Notes: a model not told the origin generated them from the sequence alone. A DNA stretch of 64,000 bases from Flavobacterium ammonificans (GCF_020885975.1 NZ_AP025183.1:434001-498000), one strand, 5' to 3'; positions 28,457 to 37,473 are shown, counted from the stretch's first letter. Translations and numbers: made by a program.

Positions 28457-29494
28457 TTATGGTGCTGGATCAGGAATAATAGCTTGAACTCCATCAATGG
28501 CTTTCATTACCTCAGCCGAAAGTGTTACTTGAATCGTGTCGATATTTTCTTTTAATTGTTCAATCGTGGTGGCGCCAATAATAGTACTCGTTACAAAAGG
28601 CTGTTGTTCAATAAATGCCAAAGCCAATTGTGTTAAAGTCAATCCGTTTTGTTGGGCAATTTCGTTGTACAAGCGAGTGGCTTCTGCTGATTGCGGACTA
28701 CTGTAACGTGCCATTTGAGGAAATAAGGCCAATCGAGACGTTGGATGTTGTTGCCCGTTTAAAAATTTACCTGACAAAAGTCCGAAAGCCATAGGAGAAT
28801 AGGCTAACAAGCCTACCTTTTCGCGTAAGCAAACCTCAGCATTTCCTACTTCAAAAGAACGATTCAATAAAGAATACGGATTTTGAACTGTTTTGATTTT
28901 AGGTAAATTATGGTACTTATGCTCTTCCAAGAAGCGCATTAAACCCCATGGCGTCTCATTAGACAATCCAATATGTTTGATTTTTCCCTGTTTTACGAAA
29001 CCTTCCAAACTTGTCAATACCTCGTGAATATTGTCTTCCCAAGCGTCGTCTTGCGCTTTAAATCCGCGTTGTCCAAAGAAGTTCGCTTTGCGTTCTGGCC
29101 AATGCAATTGATAAATATCGACATAATCTGTTTGTAAGCGTTGCAAACTTTGATCCAACGCATACTGAATACTCGCTGGCGAAAAATCAACTTTTTCACG
29201 CATATAGGTAAAGGCAGGATTCGGTCCCGCAATTTTTGTAGCCAAAACGACTTGATCACGTTTTCCTGTTTTCTTGAACCAAGTCCCAATAATGCGTTCT
29301 GTGCTACCATACGTTTCTTGGCGTCCTGGCACCGAATACATCTCGGCAGTATCAAAAAAATTGACCCCATTGTCTAAAGCATAATCCATTTGGGCGTGAC
29401 CTTCTGCTTCTGAATTTTGTTCGCCAAAAGTCATGGTGCCTAAACAAATTTTACTGACTTTGATATCGGTATTGAGTATGGTGGTATATTTCAT
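28457..29494 (-). CDS. Aldo/keto reductase (Tas type)
   Basis: This 345-residue NADPH-dependent oxidoreductase has the family tetrad region FFDTAEMY and later KIAG and YQLHWPE, plus the Tas-like sequence ETYGSTERIIGTWFKK. The C-terminal QPFVTSTIIGATTIEQL supplies the NADP-binding loop. The physiological substrate is unknown. The gene is monocistronic. Confidence 0.9.
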   Translation of the reverse strand: MKYTTILNTDIKVSKICLGTMTFGEQNSEAEGHAQMDYALDNGVNFFDTAEMYSVPGRQETYGSTERIIGTWFKKTGKRDQVVLATKIAGPNPAFTYMREKVDFSPASIQYALDQSLQRLQTDYVDIYQLHWPERKANFFGQRGFKAQDDAWEDNIHEVLTSLEGFVKQGKIKHIGLSNETPWGLMRFLEEHKYHNLPKIKTVQNPYSLLNRSFEVGNAEVCLREKVGLLAYSPMAFGLLSGKFLNGQQHPTSRLALFPQMARYSSPQSAEATRLYNEIAQQNGLTLTQLALAFIEQQPFVTSTIIGATTIEQLKENIDTIQVTLSAEVMKAIDGVQAIIPDPAP

Positions 29495-29613
29495 TATTTA
29501 CGTTGCTTTTTTTGAAAAACAAATATACAAAGGAATGGCAATTGCAATGGCAAAAGTCAGGTTCAATTTCAAAATTCAATCGAATTTAATGTCTTTATCT
29601 TTAGTAAAAAAAT

Positions 29614-29751
29614 TATATTTGTTATTACCTAAACTTTAATCCCAAATTAAAAATGAAAACCAACTTCTCTCAATTAGCTCGTTTATTCAGCATCCATTTC
29701 AAGGTATGTTTTATTCCGAACATTGCTACCAACTCCTGTTTTGTATTTTAA
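29614..29751 (+). other. Short ORF of 32 codons with its own promoter box
   Basis: A TATATTTG box (29614-29621) and a TAAA-rich leader precede ATG 29653. The frame ends at 29751 and encodes 32 residues starting MKTNFSQLARLF. No homology is recognised. It may be the 5' remnant of a gene lost when the neighbouring TA locus arrived, or a genuine small peptide. The remaining 29495-29610 gap shows only A/T-rich sequence. Confidence 0.3.
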
Positions 29752-29797
29752 ATATTAGGAATCCATTTGTCAAAAATAAAATAATAATTAAAAAATA

Positions 29798-29818
29798 GTA
29801 ACTTTTAAGTTACCTTTG
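29798..29818 (+). promoter_or_regulatory. TA locus C operator and -7 box
   Basis: The perfect palindrome GTAACTTTTAAGTTAC (29798-29813) overlaps the box TACCTTTG (29811-29818). The toxin ATG begins at 29821, two bases later, so the message is probably leaderless and the antitoxin would repress by covering the promoter. Confidence 0.6.
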
Positions 29819-29820
29819 CC

Positions 29821-30168
29821 ATGAAAGTACGTCAAGTTATAGCATACGAAAATCATTTTGAAGAATTTCTTCTTGTGCAAAACAAAAAAGTTCAAGACAA
29901 AATATTCAAAATAATTGAAGCCATTGAAACTTTGGAGAGAGTTCCCATAAATTATTTAAAATTGATGGAAGGCACCAATGGACTTTATGAAGCTCGGATT
30001 CAATTGGGGACAAATATCTGGAGAGTATTTTGTTTTTTTGATGAGGGAAAATTGGTTATCCTTTTAAACGGCTTTCAAAAGAAAACACAAAAAACATCTA
30101 AAGCTGAAATAGCCAAAGCTTTACATTTAATGACTAAATATTATTCAGAAAAAACAAACTCAATATGA
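29821..30168 (+). CDS. RelE/ParE-superfamily toxin (Gp49-like), TA locus C
   Basis: The 115-residue basic protein has the compact fold pattern of phage-Gp49/HigB-like toxins: a helix with many Lys, then LKLMEGTNGLYEARIQLGTNIWRVFCFF and the C-terminal NGFQKKTQKTSKAEIAKA. Such toxins usually cleave mRNA on the ribosome. The toxin comes first and its stop overlaps the antitoxin start by four bases (ATGA). It belongs to the same family as the toxin at 37517. Confidence 0.85.
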   Translation: MKVRQVIAYENHFEEFLLVQNKKVQDKIFKIIEAIETLERVPINYLKLMEGTNGLYEARIQLGTNIWRVFCFFDEGKLVILLNGFQKKTQKTSKAEIAKALHLMTKYYSEKTNSI

Positions 30169-30455
30169 AGACGAAAAGTTGGACAACACTAAAAGATGAC
30201 GTTTATGGTTCAAAAGGAACCGAAAGACGCGATGAATTAGAAAGAGAGTTTCAAGGCTTTAAAATTGGCTTGTTATTGAAAAAAGCCCGAGAAGAAAAAC
30301 AACTCACTCAAACCGAATTGGGCGATTTAGTTTCCAAAAAAAGAGAATACATTTCAAGAATTGAAAACAACGGAAGTAATCTAACCCTAAAAACGTTGTA
30401 TGATATTGTTGAAAAAGGTCTTGGAGGTAAAGTAACGATTCAAATTGAAATATAA
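30165..30455 (+). CDS. HigA-like XRE antitoxin, TA locus C
   Basis: It has 96 residues with a helix-turn-helix of XRE type (LLKKAREEKQLTQTELGDLV followed by ISRIEN). The N-terminal GSKGTERRDELEREF is also found in the antitoxin at 37860, so the two loci are related. It should neutralise the upstream toxin and bind the palindrome in front of the operon. A terminator closes the unit at 30522. Confidence 0.88.
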   Translation: MKTKSWTTLKDDVYGSKGTERRDELEREFQGFKIGLLLKKAREEKQLTQTELGDLVSKKREYISRIENNGSNLTLKTLYDIVEKGLGGKVTIQIEI

Positions 30456-30521
30456 TACTGTTTTAGAACACGAATTATACTGATACTTTGCAACACAGAC
30501 TAATTCGGATTTCATAAAAAC

Positions 30522-30552
30522 AAAAAAGCCCAACATAATGCTGGGCTTTTTT
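30522..30552. terminator. Two-way terminator between TA locus C and ompA
   Basis: AAAAAAGCCCA and TGGGCTTTTTT form a perfect stem around a nine-base loop. It can serve both converging transcripts. Confidence 0.85.
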
Positions 30553-30584
30553 GTTAAATAAATTTTCGAATCTGCGGTAAATAC

Positions 30585-31526
30585 TTAATTTATCTCATTC
30601 AACATTTCTGCAATAGCATCTAATCTTGGCGTTAAGATAATTTCGATACGACGATTTTTAGCCTTCCCTTCCGCTGTTTCATTACTTGCTAATGGGGAGA
30701 ATTCTCCTCTACCTGCAGCAGTTAAGTTTTGTTTGTTGATTTTTTTGTTTTCGCTCAAAATCCCTACAATTGAAGTAGCTCTTTTAGTTGATAAATCCCA
30801 ATTATCACCTATAGGTCCTGATGCTGTAAATGCATCATCATCTGTATGTCCTTCAATTAAGACAGCAATATCAGGATTATCCCCTAACACTTTCCCTAAT
30901 TCAACTACTGCTTTTTTTCCTTCTGAACTTACCGCCCAACTTCCAGAACTAAACAACAATTTATTTTCCATAGAAACGTATACTTTTCCGTTTTTTTGTT
31001 CTACAGTCAATCCTTTGCCTTCAAAACTATTTAGTGCTTTAGACAAGGTTTCTTTTAGTTTTTTCATGCTCGCTTCTTTAGCTGCAATCATATCTTCTAG
31101 TTCTTGCAAACGTTGGGCATTTTTGCTTAATTTCTCTTGTTCTAAAGCTAAAGCTTTTGCTTTTTCATCCAACTCATCCAGCAATTCACGATTTTTCTTC
31201 ATGTTGCTTTCTAAGGATTCGTTGCTATTTTTTTCGAGTGCCGCGTAAGACTCTTCTAACGCCTTGTACTTATCAAGATTTGCTTCGTGTTCTGCTTTCA
31301 GTTTAGTGTAATCCGATTTCAATTTGTCTAAATCTGTTTTTAGAGCTGCGCCATCTAATTCCAATTGATTTTTAGCTTTCGCTAAAGCGGCATTTTCGTC
31401 AGCAAGCGTTCTATTTTCTTTTTTTAAATCAGTGTATTTACTTTCTAAATCGGTATAGATTTTTTTAGACACACAAGACGTGCTTAGCGCCAATACTAAC
31501 AATCCGATGGAAATTTTTTTGATCAT
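30585..31526 (-). CDS. OmpA-family peptidoglycan-binding lipoprotein with coiled coil
   Basis: A signal peptide ends in the lipobox STSC, so the mature protein starts at Cys18. Residues of about 20-160 form a long Lys/Glu/Leu coiled coil. The OmpA C-like domain follows with LIEGHTDDDAF, WDLSTKRATSIVG and NRRIEIILTP, the surface that binds meso-diaminopimelate. It probably tethers the outer membrane to the wall. It has 313 residues and no barrel domain. Confidence 0.88.
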   Translation of the reverse strand: MIKKISIGLLVLALSTSCVSKKIYTDLESKYTDLKKENRTLADENAALAKAKNQLELDGAALKTDLDKLKSDYTKLKAEHEANLDKYKALEESYAALEKNSNESLESNMKKNRELLDELDEKAKALALEQEKLSKNAQRLQELEDMIAAKEASMKKLKETLSKALNSFEGKGLTVEQKNGKVYVSMENKLLFSSGSWAVSSEGKKAVVELGKVLGDNPDIAVLIEGHTDDDAFTASGPIGDNWDLSTKRATSIVGILSENKKINKQNLTAAGRGEFSPLASNETAEGKAKNRRIEIILTPRLDAIAEMLNEIN

Positions 31527-31584
31527 AATAAATGGGGTTTATATTGTATTTATAACTTAAACTATATTTTTTTTTTATTGCAAA

Positions 31585-31686
31585 GCCATAGCCCTGATAG
31601 AAGCGATATCCTTTTTATAATGGAGGCTGAGGCACTCGAAGCCGAAATTTATAAAAAGATAAAGCGTATAGCAGGAAATAGCTCCC
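31585..31686. repeat. Bacteroidota-type structured intergenic palindrome
   Basis: The arms GCCCTGATAGAAGCGATATCC and GATAAAGCGTATAGCAGGAA pair with a few bulges around an inner hairpin (GGCTGAGG...CGAAGCC). It lies directly after the xth stop, read from the minus strand, and fills the gap before ompA. From memory, very similar elements occur between genes in many Bacteroidota genomes, usually at 3' ends. Its role is unknown. Confidence 0.6.
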
Positions 31687-31693
31687 AACAAAG

Positions 31694-32458
31694 CTACTCA
31701 ATTTCTACCAAAATCGGACAATGATCCGAATGTTTGGCTTCGGGCAAAATTAAAGCGCGTTTGATTCTATTTTTTAATGGTTCGCTAACCAAACAATAAT
31801 CAATACGCCATCCTTTATTATTCAATCTCGCTGTTGGAAAACGCATGGTCCACCAAGTATAATTATCCGGTTCTTTATTTAAAAAACGAAAACTATCAAT
31901 GAAGCCACTTTTCAAAAAATTATCCAACCACATTCGTTCAGCAGGCAAAAATCCAGATACATTTTTATTGCGAATAGGGTCGTGAATATCAATGGCTTCA
32001 TGGCAAATATTATAATCGCCACAAATCACTAAATTAGGAACATCCTTCTTTATTTCATTAATGTAGTTTTGAAAATCATCCATGTACATGAACTTGTGAT
32101 CCAATCGCTCTGCATTAGTTCCAGACGGAAGGTACAAACTCATCACCGAGACATCATCAAAGTCCACACGGATGTTACGTCCTTCAAAATCCATATGCTC
32201 GATTCCGGTGCCGAAAACAATGTTATTGGGTTTTATTTTAGATAAAATGGCCACTCCACTGTACCCTTTTTTGGTAGCTGGAAACCAATAATGATAAGGG
32301 TAACCTGCTAATTCAATGTCTAAAGTTGGCACTTGATCGGCTTGTGCTTTAATTTCTTGGAAACAAATGACGTCTGGATTGGCTTGTTGCAACCATTCGA
32401 GTAGTCCTTTAGAAATTGCTGCGCGAATTCCGTTGACATTATAGGAGATGATTTTCAT
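31694..32458 (-). CDS. xth: Exodeoxyribonuclease III (AP endonuclease)
   Basis: It nicks DNA at abasic sites and digests 3' ends in base excision repair. The metal-binding segments KIISYNVNGIRAA and CFQEIKAQ, the catalytic GDYNICHEAIDIHDP and the C-terminal KHSDHCPILVEI are all present. The 254 residues are typical. It appears monocistronic. Confidence 0.95.
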   Translation of the reverse strand: MKIISYNVNGIRAAISKGLLEWLQQANPDVICFQEIKAQADQVPTLDIELAGYPYHYWFPATKKGYSGVAILSKIKPNNIVFGTGIEHMDFEGRNIRVDFDDVSVMSLYLPSGTNAERLDHKFMYMDDFQNYINEIKKDVPNLVICGDYNICHEAIDIHDPIRNKNVSGFLPAERMWLDNFLKSGFIDSFRFLNKEPDNYTWWTMRFPTARLNNKGWRIDYCLVSEPLKNRIKRALILPEAKHSDHCPILVEIE

Positions 32459-32564
32459 AGAAATAGTACGTTTTTTTATTGTTTAAAGAAGCATAAATGG
32501 GTTCCCAAATGTAATAAAAAAGTAGAAGTTTGCCTTGTAAAATTCAGAAAATGGACTTTTTTGT

Positions 32565-32572
32565 TATCTTTG
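32565..32572 (+). promoter_or_regulatory. olsF -7 box
   Basis: TATCTTTG matches TAnnTTTG and lies 26 bases before the ATG at 32599. This favours that start over the longer frame from 32530, which would begin upstream of the promoter. Confidence 0.5.
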
Positions 32573-32598
32573 TCACTTGCCTCAAATACAAAAAAACT

Positions 32599-34404
32599 AT
32601 GGGTTTAGTAACTGCTAAAGAAGTTGCGAAAGCAATCAACGCCGATAAATACGGATTCTTGGGGACTTTTTCAGGCTGGTTGCTGATGAAAGTGCTAAAG
32701 ATATCTGAGTTAAATAACGTTTATGACAGAAACAAACACCTAAGCGAAGTCGCTTTTTTGAATGGTGTATTGGACGACTTGCAAATCAAATTTGAAATAC
32801 CTGAAGAGGATTTAAAACGTATCCCAAAAGAAGGACCTTATATTACTATTTCTAATCATCCTCTAGGGGGTATTGACGGCGTTTTATTGTTGAAATTAAT
32901 GCTTGAAAGAGAACCTAATTTTAAGATTATAGCTAACTTCTTGTTGCACCGAATCGAGCCCTTAAAAAAATACATCATGCCTGTGAATCCTTTTGAAAAT
33001 CATAAGGATGCTAAATCAAGCGTGGTGGGAATTAAAGAAACATTACGCCATTTAAGTGATGGAAAACCTTTAGGGATTTTCCCTGCGGGAGAAGTTTCGA
33101 GCTATAAAGATGGAAAATTAATGGTAGACAAACCTTGGGAAGAAGGCGCTATTAAAGTCATTCGTAAAGGTCAAGTCCCTGTCGTTCCCATTTACTTTCA
33201 CGCCAAAAATAGCGGCTTATTTTACATCCTTTCAAAAATCAGTGGCACTTTGCGAACTGCTAAATTACCTTCGGAAGTATTCAGTCAAAAGCGTCGTATT
33301 ATTAAAGTGCGTATTGGTAAACCTATTTCGGTTGCTGAACAAAACGAATATGAAACATTGGAAGATTTCTCTGAATTTTTGAGAAAGAAAACTTATATGT
33401 TGGCTAATCCATTCGAGAAAAAAAATAAATTCTTAAAAACGGTTAGTCTTAACCCTACAAAGAAAAATCAAAAAGAAATTGTAACCCCTGCCAGTACAGA
33501 AAAAATGATTGCCGAAGTGGATGCTTTAAGAGCTTCTGACGCTCGGTTGTTACAAAGTAAAAACTACGAAGTGTTTTTTACAAAGGCCGATAAAATTCCA
33601 AATGTGTTACATGAATTAGGTCGTTTGAGAGAAATAACTTTTAGAGAAGTAGGCGAAGGGACCAATGAATCCATCGATTTAGACCAATACGATCAATACT
33701 ACCACCATCTTTTTTTATGGGATGACGACGCCAAAAAATTAGCCGGTGCTTACCGAATGGGACTAGGTAGGGAAATTTATCCGAAATACGGAATGAATGG
33801 TTTTTACCTCAATAGTCTGTTCCGTTTTGAACCTGAATTACACGATATGATGAGCAAATCCATCGAAATGGGAAGGGCTTTCATAATTAAAGAATACCAA
33901 CAAAGACCAATGCCGTTGTTCTTGTTGTGGCGCGGAATCATTCATACTACTTTACATTATCCAGAACATAAATTCTTATTGGGTGGAGTGAGTATCAGTA
34001 ACCAATTCTCTGATTTTTCCAAATCATTGATGATTGAATTCATGAAATCGCATTATTACGACCCATATATTGCGCAGTACATTCACCCTAAAAAAGAGTA
34101 CAAGGTAAAATTAAAAGACGCCGACAAAGATTTTGTTTTCAATGAAACAGAAGCCGATTTGAATAAATTCGACAAAGTAATTGACGAGTTAGAACCTGGA
34201 AGTTTACGTTTGCCTGTTTTAATTAAAAAATACATCAAACAAAATGCGCGTTTGGTAGCCTTTAATGTAGATCCATTGTTTAATGATGCTATTGACGGAT
34301 TGATTTACCTAAGAATCTCGGATATTCCTGAAAGCACTATGAAACCTGTCATGGAAGAATACCAAGCCGAATTAGAACGAAAATCCAACGAGAAAGAAGA
34401 GTAA
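32599..34404 (+). CDS. olsF: Bifunctional ornithine/amino-lipid acyltransferase (OlsF-like)
   Basis: The N-terminal half is a PlsC-like O-acyltransferase with the variant motif SNHPLGGIDG and the substrate loop FPAGEVSS. The C-terminal half is a GNAT-type N-acyltransferase of the OlsB/hemolysin group (about 310-560, with GAYRMGLGREIYPKYG and EMGRAFIIKEYQ). This fusion matches OlsF, shown in Flavobacterium johnsoniae and Serratia to make ornithine or lysine lipids in two steps. The protein has 601 residues from the ATG at 32599. It would act at the inner membrane. Confidence 0.78.
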   Translation: MGLVTAKEVAKAINADKYGFLGTFSGWLLMKVLKISELNNVYDRNKHLSEVAFLNGVLDDLQIKFEIPEEDLKRIPKEGPYITISNHPLGGIDGVLLLKLMLEREPNFKIIANFLLHRIEPLKKYIMPVNPFENHKDAKSSVVGIKETLRHLSDGKPLGIFPAGEVSSYKDGKLMVDKPWEEGAIKVIRKGQVPVVPIYFHAKNSGLFYILSKISGTLRTAKLPSEVFSQKRRIIKVRIGKPISVAEQNEYETLEDFSEFLRKKTYMLANPFEKKNKFLKTVSLNPTKKNQKEIVTPASTEKMIAEVDALRASDARLLQSKNYEVFFTKADKIPNVLHELGRLREITFREVGEGTNESIDLDQYDQYYHHLFLWDDDAKKLAGAYRMGLGREIYPKYGMNGFYLNSLFRFEPELHDMMSKSIEMGRAFIIKEYQQRPMPLFLLWRGIIHTTLHYPEHKFLLGGVSISNQFSDFSKSLMIEFMKSHYYDPYIAQYIHPKKEYKVKLKDADKDFVFNETEADLNKFDKVIDELEPGSLRLPVLIKKYIKQNARLVAFNVDPLFNDAIDGLIYLRISDIPESTMKPVMEEYQAELERKSNEKEE

Positions 34405-34407
34405 ATA

Positions 34408-34443
34408 AAAAATCCCGAATTCAGAATTCGGGATTTTGTTTTT
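34408..34443 (+). terminator. olsF terminator
   Basis: AAAATCCCGAATT and AATTCGGGATTTT form a perfect stem, followed by a T-rich tail. Confidence 0.85.
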
Positions 34444-34446
34444 TTA

Positions 34447-34725
34447 TTAAAACCAAGTTTTTTTACCTACTTGATACGTTTGATAAAAGTCTTCATCTGA
34501 TTTAGTCAAATAAATAATTCCCTCAATTAGTCCTACTATACCTGCAAATCCGCAAGTCACAATAGTAAGGATTATTTGAATTATTCCAGCTTGTGTATAG
34601 CCTAAAATAAATTTGTGAATCCCCAGGGAGCCTAATAAAATTGCTAAAATTCCCGACACTACTTTTTTGTTTTCGGGTTTCGGATTTACTTGGGTAGTAA
34701 AATCTCCGTTTGAATTGTTTTCCAT
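34447..34725 (-). CDS. TM2 domain protein, copy A
   Basis: This small 92-residue membrane protein has two helices joined by the TM2 motif. KVVSGILAILLGSLGIHKFILGYT opens the first helix, and GLIEGIIYLTKSDEDF ends the second. The C-terminal YQTYQVGKK is shared with copy B. Function is unknown for the family in bacteria. It is the last gene of the 2-hydroxyacid dehydrogenase operon. Confidence 0.88.
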   Translation of the reverse strand: MENNSNGDFTTQVNPKPENKKVVSGILAILLGSLGIHKFILGYTQAGIIQIILTIVTCGFAGIVGLIEGIIYLTKSDEDFYQTYQVGKKTWF

Positions 34726-34804
34726 AATTAAGATTTGGTTAATGATTAATAATTATAAAAATAATTAAAAATTACAATCAAAAAACAAAACCAAATATAA
34801 AAAT

Positions 34805-35086
34805 CTAAAACCAGTGTTTTTGCCCAACTTGATAGGTTTGATAAAACTCCTCGTCTGATTTTGTTAAATAGATAATTCCTTCTATCAAACCAAATATAGA
34901 AGTAAGCACGCAACAACTACAAATACTTAAAATTAGCCAAAGTATTCCTGTTCCTGTATATCCTAAGTAGAATTTGTGCACTCCTAGAGGACCTAATAAA
35001 ATGGCAAAAATACCACAAGCTACTTTTTTATTGTTTTGAAATTGGGGTGTTGGAGTATTCCAAGCTTCGTGTTTTACAGTTTCCAT
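34805..35086 (-). CDS. TM2 domain protein, copy B
   Basis: It has 93 residues and the same layout as copy A 80 bases downstream, with nearly identical termini (GLIEGIIYLTKSDEEF and YQTYQVGQK). The second helix carries ICSCCVLTS with two adjacent Cys, which copy A lacks. The pair looks like a tandem duplication. It begins 14 bases after the dehydrogenase gene. Confidence 0.88.
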   Translation of the reverse strand: METVKHEAWNTPTPQFQNNKKVACGIFAILLGPLGVHKFYLGYTGTGILWLILSICSCCVLTSIFGLIEGIIYLTKSDEEFYQTYQVGQKHWF

Positions 35087-35100
35087 ACACTAGTGTTTAA

Positions 35101-36045
35101 TTATGAATAAAGGGCTTTTATTTTATCGACAATCACTTGCGCCAATCGTTCATGACTTTCAAAGGTCCAACCTGCGATGTGAGGAGTCAAAATAACATTT
35201 TTGGCGTTAAGCAAATACTGAAAAGCTTCGGGTGTCGTTGCGTCTTGGAACAAGGTTTCAAATGATAGTTTTTCATATTCCAACACATCTAGTCCAGCAC
35301 CTAGTACTTTTCCTGATTGTAAAGCAGCAACTAAATCAGCTGTGATAATATTTTTCCCACGCGAAGTATTAATGATCCAAATTGGCTTCGCGAATCCATT
35401 TATGAAATCTGCGCTCACCATTTTATCCGTTTCGGGAGTCCAAGGAAGGTGCAAACTTAAGACATCTACTTTCTCTTGAAATTCAGTAAAATGGACTTGT
35501 CGGGCATTGGCATCACCAACATTTTCTTGAATATCATAACACAAAACGTCCACATCAAACCCACGAAGTTTTTTGGCGAAAGCCTTGCCCATATTTCCGT
35601 AACCAATAATTCCAACCGTTTTACCGTCTAATTCGTGTCCGCGATTGCTTTCTCGGTTCCAGTGTCCCGCGCGAATCTCAGCATCAGCTTGATTGAGATT
35701 ATTAAATAATGACAAAATCATACCCAAACTGTGTTCAGCAACTGCATTACGATTTCCTTCGGGAGCAGCAATCAGGGCAATGTTTTTGGATTGGGCGTAC
35801 TCACAATCAATACTTTCCAATCCTGCACCCACTCGAGCTATGAATTGCAAATTAGTAGCTTTATCTAAAAACGTTTGGTCAATTTTAAATCGGCTACGAA
35901 TAACAATCCCTTGGTAATGGTGTATTTTAGCTTCAATATCCGCTTTAGATGACGTAAAATCTTCATGATTCACGAAACCCGCTTGTTCCAATTGGTCCCA
36001 AAGCAAAGGATGATTACTGTCGATATGAAGAATGTGTACTGCCAT
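35101..36045 (-). CDS. D-2-hydroxyacid dehydrogenase (phosphoglycerate dehydrogenase-like)
   Basis: It is a 314-residue NAD-dependent D-isomer-specific dehydrogenase with the Rossmann motif GKTVGIIGYGNMGKAFAKKL. The catalytic Arg lies in INTSRGKNI, with the Glu near VLEYEKL and the His in LTPHIAGWTFES. No ACT domain is present. The substrate may be 3-phosphoglycerate or another 2-hydroxyacid. Two TM2 genes follow closely. Confidence 0.85.
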   Translation of the reverse strand: MAVHILHIDSNHPLLWDQLEQAGFVNHEDFTSSKADIEAKIHHYQGIVIRSRFKIDQTFLDKATNLQFIARVGAGLESIDCEYAQSKNIALIAAPEGNRNAVAEHSLGMILSLFNNLNQADAEIRAGHWNRESNRGHELDGKTVGIIGYGNMGKAFAKKLRGFDVDVLCYDIQENVGDANARQVHFTEFQEKVDVLSLHLPWTPETDKMVSADFINGFAKPIWIINTSRGKNIITADLVAALQSGKVLGAGLDVLEYEKLSFETLFQDATTPEAFQYLLNAKNVILTPHIAGWTFESHERLAQVIVDKIKALYS

Positions 36046-36124
36046 TACTAATTTCTGTTTACTAGTAACAAATTAACAAAAAAATTAGTGTAAAATGCGT
36101 AAATTGCAATCTTAATTCCAATCC

Positions 36125-37270
36125 ATGTACATGAAAACTACCCGCCTATTTAAAGATTTTTTCGAAAGTGAAAAAGCTGGAGGACTTCTATTACTATTGG
36201 TTACTTTGGTTTCCTTAGCATTAGCAAATTCTCCAATACAATCCAGCTATATCAATTTTTGGGAAACACAAATAGGACATCATTCCATCACGCATTGGAT
36301 TAATGATGGATTGATGACGATTTTCTTCTTACTCATCGGATTGGAATTGGAACGCGAAATGTATGGTGGTGAATTGTCTGATATAAGAAATGCAACTTTA
36401 CCTATTTTTGGAGCACTTGGCGGAATGATTGTCCCTGCAGGACTATTTTTAGCATTCAATTGGGGTACGATAACACAAAACGGTGCCGGAATTCCAATGG
36501 CTACCGACATCGCTTTTGCCATTGGGATCTTATCTCTTTTGGGCAATCGAGTGCCAACTTCCTTAAAAATATTCTTAACCGCTTTGGCAGTCATTGACGA
36601 CTTAGGCGCTATTCTTGTGATTGCCCTTTTTTATACAGAAACAATCTCTTTTCTGTATTTAGGTATGGCGTTTGGTGTCATGGGAATACTATTTATCCTT
36701 AATAGAAAAAATGTACACAGCCTGTTTCCGTATCTTATTGGTGGCGCTATAATGTGGTATTGCATGCTGAATTCAGGCGTTCATGCTACGATAACGGGTG
36801 TGCTTTTAGCCTTTGTTATTCCGTATGGAAATGGCGGCAAAAAAACCTCTTCTTACCGATTGCAACACTTTTTGCACCGCCCAGTAGCCTTTGTTATTCT
36901 GCCTTTGTTTGCTATCGCCAATACAGGAATTGCTATTGATAGTAATTGGCACGAAGGTTTAACCCACGCCAATTCTATCGGAATCATGGTAGGTTTGATT
37001 GTTGGAAAACCCATCGGTATCACTCTTTTTGCTTTACTCTGCGTGAAATTAGGTATTGGATCACTTCCTAAAGATTTAAAATGGAAACACATTCTCGGAG
37101 CCGGAATGCTAGGCGGGATTGGTTTTACGATGTCGATTTTCATTACGCTTTTGGCCTTCAAAAACGATGGCGTAGAAGTAATTACCTATTCTAAAATAGC
37201 CATCTTGGTGGCATCGTTTGTCTCAGGAACTTTAGGTTTCTTATGGTTGAAAATGAGTTTGAAGAAATAG
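36125..37270 (+). CDS. nhaA: Na+/H+ antiporter NhaA
   Basis: It expels sodium in exchange for protons at the inner membrane. The 381 residues hold about eleven to twelve helices. The ion-binding aspartate pair is visible in LTALAVIDDLGAILV, and GGMIVPAGLFLAFN and MATDIAFAIG match the unwound-helix region. Translation may begin at 36125 or at the second Met, 36131. An accessory island starts immediately downstream. Confidence 0.94.
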   Translation: MYMKTTRLFKDFFESEKAGGLLLLLVTLVSLALANSPIQSSYINFWETQIGHHSITHWINDGLMTIFFLLIGLELEREMYGGELSDIRNATLPIFGALGGMIVPAGLFLAFNWGTITQNGAGIPMATDIAFAIGILSLLGNRVPTSLKIFLTALAVIDDLGAILVIALFYTETISFLYLGMAFGVMGILFILNRKNVHSLFPYLIGGAIMWYCMLNSGVHATITGVLLAFVIPYGNGGKKTSSYRLQHFLHRPVAFVILPLFAIANTGIAIDSNWHEGLTHANSIGIMVGLIVGKPIGITLFALLCVKLGIGSLPKDLKWKHILGAGMLGGIGFTMSIFITLLAFKNDGVEVITYSKIAILVASFVSGTLGFLWLKMSLKK

Positions 37271-37286
37271 ACTTTTGGCACACTAA

Positions 37287-37386
37287 TTTTTGAATTAGCA
37301 CATTTTCACATTAAAAAAATTGCTACATTTGAAAAAGCCCCTGTAACTGCAATAGACCCAAAGTCGCATTCCTTTTACAGATTTTT
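37287..37386 (+). repeat. Island direct repeat R1 (promoter box plus hairpin)
   Basis: It runs from an A/T-rich block through TACATTTG (37324-37331) to a hairpin with outer stem CTGTAA/TTACAG and inner stem GAC-CCAAA-GTC. Two further copies, R2 and R3, follow the next two TA pairs. If transcribed, an RNA would begin just before the hairpin. The gap to the toxin at 37517 also holds a three-codon ORF but no gene. Confidence 0.8.
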
Positions 37387-37473
37387 ATAACGAATTAACC
37401 CCCTTACACAACTGAGCTGGTAGGTCTCTGTTTTGTAGGAGTCGTTTTTGTATTTTAAAATGAAGAAGTAAAA

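Noticed and set aside
30733..31248. 171-codon plus-strand ORF
   Set aside because: It is the mirror of the Lys/Glu/Leu coiled coil of the OmpA lipoprotein, giving a Ser/Phe-rich shadow frame.
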